Origin: CAYREX01 sp964423505 | Lineage (GTDB): Bacteria; Fermentibacterota; Fermentibacteria; Fermentibacterales; JCC-6 | Length of the DNA stretch: 27,344 nucleotides | Reading direction: 5' to 3' | NCBI GenBank assembly: GCA_964423505.1 | Contig: CAYREX010000024.1 | Coordinates: 1-27,344, forward strand | In this document: one piece after another, positions 16,080 to 23,190 of the stretch | How positions within the stretch are numbered: position 1 is the stretch's first letter | Layout: each line of letters opens with the position of its first letter | Translations under genes and position numbers: made by a program | Notes under the pieces: model-generated | Databases searched by the model: none | What the model was told of the DNA's origin: nothing | Seen by the model: only the letters and a program-made list of their open reading frames with translations

Positions 16080-17689
16080 GGGTCTTCGTTGCCGCAGCTG
16101 CTCTCGTCCTGGTCTCCTGCGGGGATGACCCCCTCCTGCCGGGACCTCCCCCGACCCCGTCCTCCGTGGAGCTCTTCCTCAGCTCGGACACCGCCTCCGC
16201 AGGAAGCACCGGTCTGTCCTGCGACGTGACGGTCAGCTGGCAACCCTGCCCCGACGAGGACTTCCTCATGTACGTCCTGTACAGGTCCGAAGAGCCAGGG
16301 GTGGCGGGCGGTGGCGAGGGAGTGGAGGGCGTAGCGGGAATATCGGCCAGGGACTCCGTCTCCCTGGAGGACGCCGGTCTGCTGTGGGATCACGAGTACC
16401 ACTACGCCCTGCTGACCCTGGACACGGAGCAGCAGAGCGCATGGGGACCGGAGGACTCCATAGGCACGCCGGACCTGGGGCCGACCCCATCGGCCCTGCG
16501 GCACGACTCCACCTGGGGGGACATGCTGTCTCTCTCCTGGACCCGATGCCCGGACGAGGACTTCGAGGGGTACGACCTCTTCCGCTCGCAGACGCCCGGG
16601 ATCAGCGACGACCCGGACCAGGCGGAGCAGATACGCAGCTTCTCAGACCCATCCGACACCTGCACCGTCGACAGCACCTTCGCATGGGGAGCTTCCTACT
16701 ATGCGCTCCGCACCACCAACGACAGGCACTTCTCCTCATGGAGCGACGAGCTGGAGCTGGTAACGGAGATGCCCGACTACCCCTGGACCGTCGTGACCGA
16801 GGTGGACCTGGGCGGGTTCCCCGAGGAGGTCGTCCTCTCCCCTGCCGGTACCGAGGTGTTCCTCACCGAGGGCGTCTACTCCAGGGTTATCAGGTACTCG
16901 CTGCCGTCGGGGCATATCGAGTCCATGTCCGTCCCGATGATGCCGTCCGCGCTCTGCATGACCCCCGACGGGAGCCTCGTGGTCGTGGCCAGCGACATAT
17001 CCGGGACACTTACGGTATACACCGAGGAGTACCTGTGGCCCCTGGGCTCGATGGATATCGGAGGCAGCCCCTCCTGCCTGGCATCACCGCCCTCCGGTGA
17101 CCTGGTGTACTGCGGGTGCTCCCGCTCGGGGCGGGTGTACGGCGTGAAGCCGTCGATACCGGAGGTCGAGGGGCAGGTCGATGTCGGACCGGGACCGGCC
17201 GGGATGACAAGCGACATCCCCGGCGGGAAGCTGTTCGTGAGCTGCAGGCTGGACGATGCGGTCAACCTGGTCGCCCTGCCGGAGCTGACTCCTCTCGCGA
17301 GTGTCGGCGTTGGTGATGCTCCCGGACCGCTGGCGTTGTCCTCGGACGGGTCGAGGCTCTACGTATGCTGCCAGGCGGATGGAACGGTCTGGGTCCTCTC
17401 GAACCCCGGCCTGGCGGTCGAGCATGTCATCGATGGGCTCGGTCTGCCCACCGGTCTGTGCGAGACGCCGGACGGAGAGCTGCTCTACGTATCGGACTCG
17501 GAGGGGGGCGAGGTGGCGATCTACCGGACCGGCTCGTGGCAGCGGGAGCTGGACATAGATGTCGGCGCTGACGCACGCGGGCTGGACGTGACTCCGGACG
17601 GCCGTACCGTTGTGGTCGGGGGCGGTTCCACCGGCAGGCTCCTGCTGATCGGCGTGCAGCCCGAGCGAACGGAGGGTGACCGGCGATGA
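16076..17689 (+). CDS. Lipoprotein with two CPDEDF Fn3-like units and a beta-propeller (copy 2 of 3)
   Basis: A 537-residue paralogue of the preceding protein. The ATG at 16076 lies in the upstream stop codon (ATGA) and gives a compact lipoprotein signal ending LVSC (Cys15). An earlier in-frame start near 15998 would bury that signal and is rejected. CPDEDF recurs at 58-63 and 158-163, exactly 100 residues apart. The second unit closes with YYALRTTND...SSWSDEL. The propeller runs from about 235 to the end, with repeated SSDGSRLYVCCQADGTVWVL-like blades; several blades contain cysteines (YCGCSRSG, VSCRL, YVCCQ) shared with copy 3. Probably anchored in the outer or cytoplasmic membrane facing outward from the cytoplasm. 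Confidence 0.85.
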   Translation: MRVFVAAAALVLVSCGDDPLLPGPPPTPSSVELFLSSDTASAGSTGLSCDVTVSWQPCPDEDFLMYVLYRSEEPGVAGGGEGVEGVAGISARDSVSLEDAGLLWDHEYHYALLTLDTEQQSAWGPEDSIGTPDLGPTPSALRHDSTWGDMLSLSWTRCPDEDFEGYDLFRSQTPGISDDPDQAEQIRSFSDPSDTCTVDSTFAWGASYYALRTTNDRHFSSWSDELELVTEMPDYPWTVVTEVDLGGFPEEVVLSPAGTEVFLTEGVYSRVIRYSLPSGHIESMSVPMMPSALCMTPDGSLVVVASDISGTLTVYTEEYLWPLGSMDIGGSPSCLASPPSGDLVYCGCSRSGRVYGVKPSIPEVEGQVDVGPGPAGMTSDIPGGKLFVSCRLDDAVNLVALPELTPLASVGVGDAPGPLALSSDGSRLYVCCQADGTVWVLSNPGLAVEHVIDGLGLPTGLCETPDGELLYVSDSEGGEVAIYRTGSWQRELDIDVGADARGLDVTPDGRTVVVGGGSTGRLLLIGVQPERTEGDRR

Positions 17690-19614
17690 GGAGGCGTATG
17701 CTGTTCTCCGCGGCGGCCTCTCTCGTCTGCGCGCTGGCTCCCTGTTGCGGGGATGGACCGACCCGTCCGGAGGGGCCTCCGCAGCCCTCCGGGGTGAGCC
17801 TGTGCTTCACCGGCGACACCACGTGGTTCTGGGGCGGCGGCTGCAGGACAACCGTGACCTGGGAGCCCTGCCCGGACGCCGACTTCGCCGGCTATCACCT
17901 CTTCCGCTCCCGATCGCCGGGGATAGCCTCGGAAGGCGACAGCGTCCTCTGCGTCTTCTTGACCGGGGAGAGGGATTCCTGCCTCTTCGTGGACTCGGAG
18001 CTCGACTGGGGGGAGAGGTACCATTATGCCCTACGCACCTCGGACGGAGAGCAGCTCGTCTCGTGGGGCGAGGAGGACTCCATCTCGATGCCCGACCCGA
18101 GGCCGGAAGCCTCCAGGCTCGGCCTCGATTCCACCTGGGGGCGTCACAACGCCCTCTCCTGGACGCCCTGCCGCTCCGGCGACTTCAGGCTCTACCGCGT
18201 CTTCCGCTCACGGGTCCCGGACATCCGGTCGGACCCGGGGGATGCGGACACCACCTGGGTTATCGTCGACCCCTCGGAGACGCATATCGTAGACAGCACC
18301 TTCGAATGGGGTATGGTCTACTACGCTCTCAGGACCGAGGACAGCAGCAGCTTCCAGTCGTGGGGCAACGAGCTGGCGTACAGGTTCGACGAGACCGGCT
18401 ACCGCCTGCCGACGCCCTCCCTGCTCCGGCTGGACTCCCTGTCGGAGGGGGAGGTCAGCCTCTCGTGGACCGTCTGCCCCGACGATGACTTCCGCAGCTA
18501 TGCGCTCTTCAGGTCCGAGCTGCCCGACATACGGCTCGACCCGGAGCAGGCCGAGATGCACTGGTCCGTCCCGGAGAGGCTGGACACCGCCTTCGTGGAC
18601 AGCATGCCCGGGATCGGTCTCCACTACTACGCCCTCAGGACCATGTCGGCCGGAGGCTTCTTCTCGTGGAGCAACGAGGTGGATGTCCGCGTGACCCAGC
18701 CACCCGACCCCGAGCATCACATCGAGCCCGGGTACCCCTGGCGGGTCATCCAGGAGCTGGACGTCGGCGGCTGCCCGTCGCGCCTCTCCATGCGCGGGGG
18801 CACCCTCTCGGCAGTCCTGGTCGACGGTACCCTCTCGCGAGTCCTCTACTTCGATTACTCGGCCGGTACGCTCAACGCATCATCGGTGCCCGTCTCGCCG
18901 GTGGACGTATGCGCGGCGTCCGGGGGCGGCTCCGCCGTCATCGCCTCCGACCTCTCGAGGGAGCTCACGTCGCTCACCCTGCCGGGGCTTCTCCCGCTCG
19001 GATCGCTCTCCGTGGAGGCGGCGCCCTCGTGTCTCGCCTCCGGTCCCGGGGGGGGTCGGGTCTACTGCGGCTGCCTGCGGTCCGGTACGGTCTACTCCCT
19101 GGAGCCCGAGGGACTCGGCGTGACCGGACGGACCCGGCTCGAGGGCGGACCCTCGGGACTCGCCTGCAGCCCCGGGGGGGACCTGCTCTTCGTCAGCTGC
19201 AGGCTGGTGGACTCCGTACGCGTTCTGAGCTGTCCGGACCTCTCCCAGGTGGGCTGCTTCCCGGTCGGTGACGGGCCGGGTCCGCTGACCGTCTCCGTGG
19301 ACGGCAGCAGGCTCTACGTCCTGTGCCAGGCGGAGGAGACCGTCCACGTGGTCTCCACCGGCACATGGGAGACGGAGCACGTCATCTCCGGGGCGGGTAC
19401 GCCTGCTGACGTCTGCGAGCACCCGGGAGGAGAGCTGCTATACGTGTCCGACTCCGCCGGCGGACGCGTGCTGATCTACCGTACGGACACCTGGCAACTC
19501 GAGCGCGTCGTGGACACGGGTCCGGACGCACGGGGCCTGGACGCCGCCCTCGACGGCAGTATCGTGATGGTTGCCGGAGGATCCTCCGGCTCCATCGTCG
19601 TCCTGGGAGAGTAG
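17686..19614 (+). CDS. Lipoprotein-like protein with three CPDxDF Fn3-like units and a beta-propeller (copy 3 of 3)
   Basis: A 642-residue paralogue, one unit longer than its neighbours: CPDADF at 62-67, a degenerate CRSGDF at 162-167, and CPDDDF at 264-269, so the units are 100-102 residues long. Each keeps L-[FY]-RS-x-x-P-[GD]-I after the motif and YYALRT near its end. The propeller fills about 350-642 and aligns closely with copy 2 (YCGCLRSG, FVSCRL, YVLCQAEE). The signal peptide is clear (MRRRMLFSAAASLVCALAP), but the lipobox is poor: the cysteine would be 20 or 21, with proline or cysteine at -1. It may be a divergent lipoprotein or simply secreted. ATGA overlap with copy 2; 26 bp gap to the next gene. 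Confidence 0.83.
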   Translation: MRRRMLFSAAASLVCALAPCCGDGPTRPEGPPQPSGVSLCFTGDTTWFWGGGCRTTVTWEPCPDADFAGYHLFRSRSPGIASEGDSVLCVFLTGERDSCLFVDSELDWGERYHYALRTSDGEQLVSWGEEDSISMPDPRPEASRLGLDSTWGRHNALSWTPCRSGDFRLYRVFRSRVPDIRSDPGDADTTWVIVDPSETHIVDSTFEWGMVYYALRTEDSSSFQSWGNELAYRFDETGYRLPTPSLLRLDSLSEGEVSLSWTVCPDDDFRSYALFRSELPDIRLDPEQAEMHWSVPERLDTAFVDSMPGIGLHYYALRTMSAGGFFSWSNEVDVRVTQPPDPEHHIEPGYPWRVIQELDVGGCPSRLSMRGGTLSAVLVDGTLSRVLYFDYSAGTLNASSVPVSPVDVCAASGGGSAVIASDLSRELTSLTLPGLLPLGSLSVEAAPSCLASGPGGGRVYCGCLRSGTVYSLEPEGLGVTGRTRLEGGPSGLACSPGGDLLFVSCRLVDSVRVLSCPDLSQVGCFPVGDGPGPLTVSVDGSRLYVLCQAEETVHVVSTGTWETEHVISGAGTPADVCEHPGGELLYVSDSAGGRVLIYRTDTWQLERVVDTGPDARGLDAALDGSIVMVAGGSSGSIVVLGE

Positions 19615-19640
19615 CGGCCCGCCGGGAGGAGGGAGCCACG

Positions 19641-20972
19641 ATGATACTGGAAGCCGTCACAGTCCTGCAGCTCTCCATCGTCCTGTCGACCCCCGGAGGT
19701 ACCCTGGCGACCGCCCGGAGGCTGATGCTGGAGGGTAGCCTCTCCGCCGCCACCGCGCCGCTTTCCAGCATGGTGGAGGAGGGGGCGCCCGGCGCCGACA
19801 GGGCCGGGCTGCTGCTCGAGGTCATCCGTCAGCTGCAGGCTGACTTCTCGGCGTCGGCGCTGGCCGGGCTGGACCCGGAGGAGCTCGGACGCCTGGCCCC
19901 GACCGACACCATGACCATCGACGGCGAGAGGGCGCTGTTCCTGCCGAGGCTGGACCAGCTGGAGGGAGGCTACGACGTTCCCTTCCCGCACCTGCTGGCG
20001 GCTCCGTCCCTCCATGAGGCTGACATGCCGGGCGCATCCACCGGGGGTACCCTCGAGCTGGACCTGCGGCTGGGGGGTGAGACCGTCTCCGAGGGAGACT
20101 CCGTCGGACTCTGGCTCCCCCTGGCGCTGGACGAGGGCTGGCAGAGCTCCGGGGAGCCCTCCTGGGAGGTGCAGGGGCTCGTCGACGGCTTCTCGACCTC
20201 GGTGCGGCGCGGTGCGGAAGTCCATCCGGGACTCCACATCACCGGAGAGGTGTCGGCGGAAGGCTTCGTGGAGGTATCCGTCCGGCAGCCCTTCTCCTCC
20301 GGCGCCGACTGGGGGGCGGTGGAGACGGACGAGCTGGTCCTCCCCGTCCCGGGCAGCTCCGACGAGGTGGACCGGAACCTACGGTCAACGGACTGGTCCG
20401 ACCTCTCGGCAAGCGTGAGGATGGCCGCCAGGGAGGCAGCCGGCAGCGAGGCCAACCCCGGGCTCGCCGCCGACTCCATCGCGGCCTACCTGTCGGAGAC
20501 CGTGCGCCTCTGCCAGGTCCCAGTGGGCCCCTTCATGCTGGAGGGGCTCTCCCGGGCGACGCTCAGGCACGGATGCGGCGATGCGGCGGGTGCCTCGGCG
20601 CTGCTGGTCGCCATGCTCCGGGTGACCGGCGTTCCGGCCAGGGTCGGCTGCGGCCTCTCTCCGGCGGGGGACTCCACCTTCTACCACTGCTTCGCGGAGG
20701 CCATGCTGGTCTCCGGCTCATGGGTGCCGGTGGACCCGGTGCGGCCCGGTGAGGTGGCGGCGGTCACGGCACCCCCGGCCCTGCTCCCGGTGCACGTCAG
20801 GACGGTCCGCTCCCTGGAGGACTCGCTCAGCCCGGCACCCCGGACGCTCCCCGTTGCTCTCCCCGGGTGCCTGCCCCATGTCGAGGTGCTGGACGAAGGG
20901 GGGAGCTGGAGAGCGCTGCCACTGGACGAGCTCCGGGAGTCGTTCTCGCCGGGAGTGCGCGCCGGCGGATGA
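19641..20972 (+). CDS. Exported transglutaminase-like (cysteine protease fold) protein
   Basis: A 443-residue protein with a strong ribosome binding site (GGAGGAGGGAG, 19625-19635). The first 16 residues are hydrophobic but have no basic residue, so export is likely but not certain. Residues 20-290 are an unassigned, mostly beta-rich region. The C-terminal part carries a transglutaminase-core pattern: Cys312 in RHGCGDAAGASALLVAMLR, the GVPARV turn, His349 in YHCFAEAML, and Asp365 in WVPVDPV, so the Cys-His-Asp triad is intact. In bacteria such domains usually act as peptidases or crosslink or cleave amide bonds outside the cytoplasm. It follows the three lipoproteins, which may be substrates or partners (inference). 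Confidence 0.78.
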   Translation: MILEAVTVLQLSIVLSTPGGTLATARRLMLEGSLSAATAPLSSMVEEGAPGADRAGLLLEVIRQLQADFSASALAGLDPEELGRLAPTDTMTIDGERALFLPRLDQLEGGYDVPFPHLLAAPSLHEADMPGASTGGTLELDLRLGGETVSEGDSVGLWLPLALDEGWQSSGEPSWEVQGLVDGFSTSVRRGAEVHPGLHITGEVSAEGFVEVSVRQPFSSGADWGAVETDELVLPVPGSSDEVDRNLRSTDWSDLSASVRMAAREAAGSEANPGLAADSIAAYLSETVRLCQVPVGPFMLEGLSRATLRHGCGDAAGASALLVAMLRVTGVPARVGCGLSPAGDSTFYHCFAEAMLVSGSWVPVDPVRPGEVAAVTAPPALLPVHVRTVRSLEDSLSPAPRTLPVALPGCLPHVEVLDEGGSWRALPLDELRESFSPGVRAGG

Positions 20973-22402
20973 GCTGGCCTGACTGGGACCTCCGGCTGCT
21001 CCTCTCCCTCAACGGCATCGAGAGCGGTCTCCTGACTTCCCTTATGCGCACGGTGACCGACTTCGACAACTGGGCGCCGCTGCTCCTGCTCGCCGCGGTC
21101 GCCCTCCTCTGGATGGGGCGCAACAGACCCTACAGGTCCCGGGGCGAGGGGCGGCTGAGGACCGCCCTTGCGGCCAGGAACCCGCGCATAGTGCTGCTCT
21201 GCCTGCTGCTCTCGGCCGGCCTGGCAGACCTGGCGGCCCACGCCGTGAAGGAGGCCGTGGGCAGGACCAGGCCATGCTTCGACGAAGAGGTCGCCCCCCT
21301 GGTCACGTACCGCGGGGACGTCCACGGGCACGACTCGTTCCCCTCCTCCCACGCCGCCAACTCCGCCTCCCTTGCCGCTACCGCTTCTCTCGCCTATCCG
21401 CCGCTCGCCATCCCTGCGATCGCAGCGGCGCTGCTGGTGGGGGTCAGCCGGGTCTACCTGGGGGTGCACTACCCGCTCGACGTGCTGGTCGGGTGGGCAA
21501 CCGGAGCTGCCGCGGCGCTGCTGGTCTGGTTGCTCCTCCGCAGGGCCGCCGGAAGGCACGGCCTGGTCGGGTTCACCTGCCGCTTCCGGTTCCGCCAGTT
21601 CTGCATGATCCCTCCTCCCGACCCTCCCTGGGAGAGGGTGGGGATGAAGTCCGCCGACGGGTTCCGGATGGACGGCTACCTGCTCCGCGGAGGAGGCCGC
21701 CTGGCCGTCATGGTCCACGGCCTGCACGGCGATACGGTAGGGCAGACAGTCCCGGGAACCGTCCTCGCGGAGAGGGGTTTCTCGGTGCTGACGGTACCCC
21801 TCCGCGGCCACGACGGCCATCCGGTGGCCACCACAACGGGAGGCCCTGCTGAGGCGCTGGACGTACTGGGGGCCCTGGAGTGGGCGCGGGGGGCCGGTTA
21901 CCGAAGGGATGGGACGGTCCTGGTGGGCACCTCGATGGGTGCCGTGGCCTGCATCAAGGCAGCCGGGCTTCTCGGCGGGCCGGCGGCGGTAGTCGCGCTC
22001 GCACCCTACGACGACTTCTTCCGCTCCGCCTCGCGGAGGCTCGGCAGGGTCGGGACCACGGCGCTCAGGATCCTCCTGCCCCGCGCCGCGGCCAGGGGGC
22101 TCTCGGCGCTCAGCCCGTCGGACTACGGCCGTGCCGCCGGCGGCACGCGCCTGTTCCTGGTCCACGGCGAGCTGGACCGAATATCGCCGCCTTCGGCCGG
22201 GCGGACGATTGTGCAGGGGATGGACGGAGGAGTTATGTTACCGGTCGGAGGTGCGGGTCATCCGGCATGGACGTCCCCCGGGACGAACACCGATGCCCTC
22301 ATCGCAGCCGTCGAGAGTGCGCTTGCGGCGGCAGGCATGCTTCCTCCGGCGGAGACTGACGAGCGAAGCGGCCGGCAGACCGGCCCATTAGGAGGCGAAT
22401 GA
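20969..22402 (+). CDS. PAP2 family lipid phosphatase fused to an alpha/beta-hydrolase
   Basis: A 477-residue two-part protein starting in the stop of the transglutaminase gene (ATGA). Residues 1-200 form a membrane PAP2 phosphatase with all three signature blocks: K94-x6-R101P102, PSSH at 125-128, and SRVYLGVHYPLD at 160-171 (catalytic His167, supporting Asp171). Residues about 215-455 form an alpha/beta-hydrolase: HG oxyanion region at 250-251, GTSMG at 320-324 (Ser322), Asp403 in HGELDR, and His431 in GAGHPAW. Both active sites are complete. PAP2 enzymes dephosphorylate polyprenyl diphosphates or phosphatidic acid outside the membrane; the hydrolase side is unknown. Whether both catalytic domains lie on the same side of the membrane depends on the number of helices (about five or six). 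Confidence 0.87.
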   Translation: MSWPDWDLRLLLSLNGIESGLLTSLMRTVTDFDNWAPLLLLAAVALLWMGRNRPYRSRGEGRLRTALAARNPRIVLLCLLLSAGLADLAAHAVKEAVGRTRPCFDEEVAPLVTYRGDVHGHDSFPSSHAANSASLAATASLAYPPLAIPAIAAALLVGVSRVYLGVHYPLDVLVGWATGAAAALLVWLLLRRAAGRHGLVGFTCRFRFRQFCMIPPPDPPWERVGMKSADGFRMDGYLLRGGGRLAVMVHGLHGDTVGQTVPGTVLAERGFSVLTVPLRGHDGHPVATTTGGPAEALDVLGALEWARGAGYRRDGTVLVGTSMGAVACIKAAGLLGGPAAVVALAPYDDFFRSASRRLGRVGTTALRILLPRAAARGLSALSPSDYGRAAGGTRLFLVHGELDRISPPSAGRTIVQGMDGGVMLPVGGAGHPAWTSPGTNTDALIAAVESALAAAGMLPPAETDERSGRQTGPLGGE

Positions 22403-22665
22403 GGGACTACAGCCGCGACACCGAGATGGTCCTGGCTTTCTCTGCCCTGCTCAGGGATCTCCAGGAGGAGCTGGACTCCCAGACCGAGGCCCCTTTCGGC
22501 GCAGGCAAGGAGCTGGAGCAGTACCAGTTCTTCCTCTCTCAGATAGTCCTTCTGCAGAGGGACCTCGAGGAGTACGTCGACCAGGCCATGACCCTCGAGC
22601 TGTCCAGGCAGGACATGCCCGTGCAGGTGCTGGACTTCTCCTCGGAGTGGGAGAGGTTCGAGTAG
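22399..22665 (+). CDS. Small coiled-coil protein of unknown function
   Basis: An 88-residue acidic protein starting in the stop of the preceding gene (ATGA), with GGAGG just upstream at 22390-22394. No signal peptide or membrane helix is visible. Long stretches with leucines at heptad-like spacing (VLAFSALLRDLQEEL; FFLSQIVLLQRDLEEYV) suggest a helical hairpin or coiled coil. I do not recognise a family. As the last gene of a six-gene chain of coupled genes it may be a cytoplasmic adaptor or regulator, but nothing in the sequence proves this. The clean coupling and GC-rich codon use like its neighbours argue that it is a real gene. Confidence 0.7.
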   Translation: MRDYSRDTEMVLAFSALLRDLQEELDSQTEAPFGAGKELEQYQFFLSQIVLLQRDLEEYVDQAMTLELSRQDMPVQVLDFSSEWERFE

Positions 22666-22674
22666 GGCGCCCCT

Positions 22675-23190
22675 CTAGTCCATGTAGCGCTTCCTGACCC
22701 AGGCTATCGCAAGCACTCCCCCCAGGAGAACCAGTACCGTCACGGCGCCGCCCCAGACCAGCCTGCCGCCGGCGAGCGGGGTATCGTCACGGTCTCCGGC
22801 ATCCCCCTCCGGGACCGACCGCTCAAGGAAGGGGACGCCTGCCCATCGGTAGCTCTCGCCGGTCCATTCCACCACCGTCTCGCCGGTGATGCTCTCCGTT
22901 CCGCCGGACTCGGACGCGAGGGTCCATACGGAGGTCGCGTAGGTGACCGTATAGGTGCTGCCTTCGACATCGAGCCCGGTCCTCGACCCGGGCTCGACAT
23001 CCAGGGCCTCGACGCCGCCGAGCACCTCCTCCAGAAGCTCCGGGTCGGCGGCCCGGCCGGCCGTCTCCGACGCCATGGAGCTCCAGTGGGCGGGAAGGCC
23101 TCTCCCGGGAGGCGGGTCGCAGAGCTCCGAGAGGAAGGCCTCCGGCGTCGTCACCTGCAGGAGAAGGGCCAGAAGCGCCAGGCTAGCCAC
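22675..23190 (-). CDS. Hypothetical exported protein with C-terminal membrane anchor
   Basis: A 171-residue protein with a GTG start that overlaps the stop of the upstream sensory gene by 8 bases (GTGGCTAG). A short hydrophobic start (residues 2-13, no basic residue) looks like a signal. The middle is a small, beta-rich domain (TYTVTYATSVWTLAS... TVVEWTGESYRWAGVPF). Residues about 143-163 form one membrane helix followed by RKRYMD, giving an outside-facing, tail-anchored layout. I do not recognise the family. Coupling to the PAS/GAF protein suggests a shared role, perhaps as membrane partner or sensor of an external signal (inference). Confidence 0.72.
   Translation of the reverse strand: MASLALLALLLQVTTPEAFLSELCDPPPGRGLPAHWSSMASETAGRAADPELLEEVLGGVEALDVEPGSRTGLDVEGSTYTVTYATSVWTLASESGGTESITGETVVEWTGESYRWAGVPFLERSVPEGDAGDRDDTPLAGGRLVWGGAVTVLVLLGGVLAIAWVRKRYMD

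Noticed and set aside
20867..20968. Longer start of the PAP2-hydrolase
   Set aside because: The extra 34 residues are a shadow of the upstream gene; ATG at 20969 forms an ATGA overlap.
20681..22165. 494-residue minus-strand open frame under the PAP2-hydrolase gene
   Set aside because: Composition is biased and motif-free, while the plus strand carries two intact active sites.
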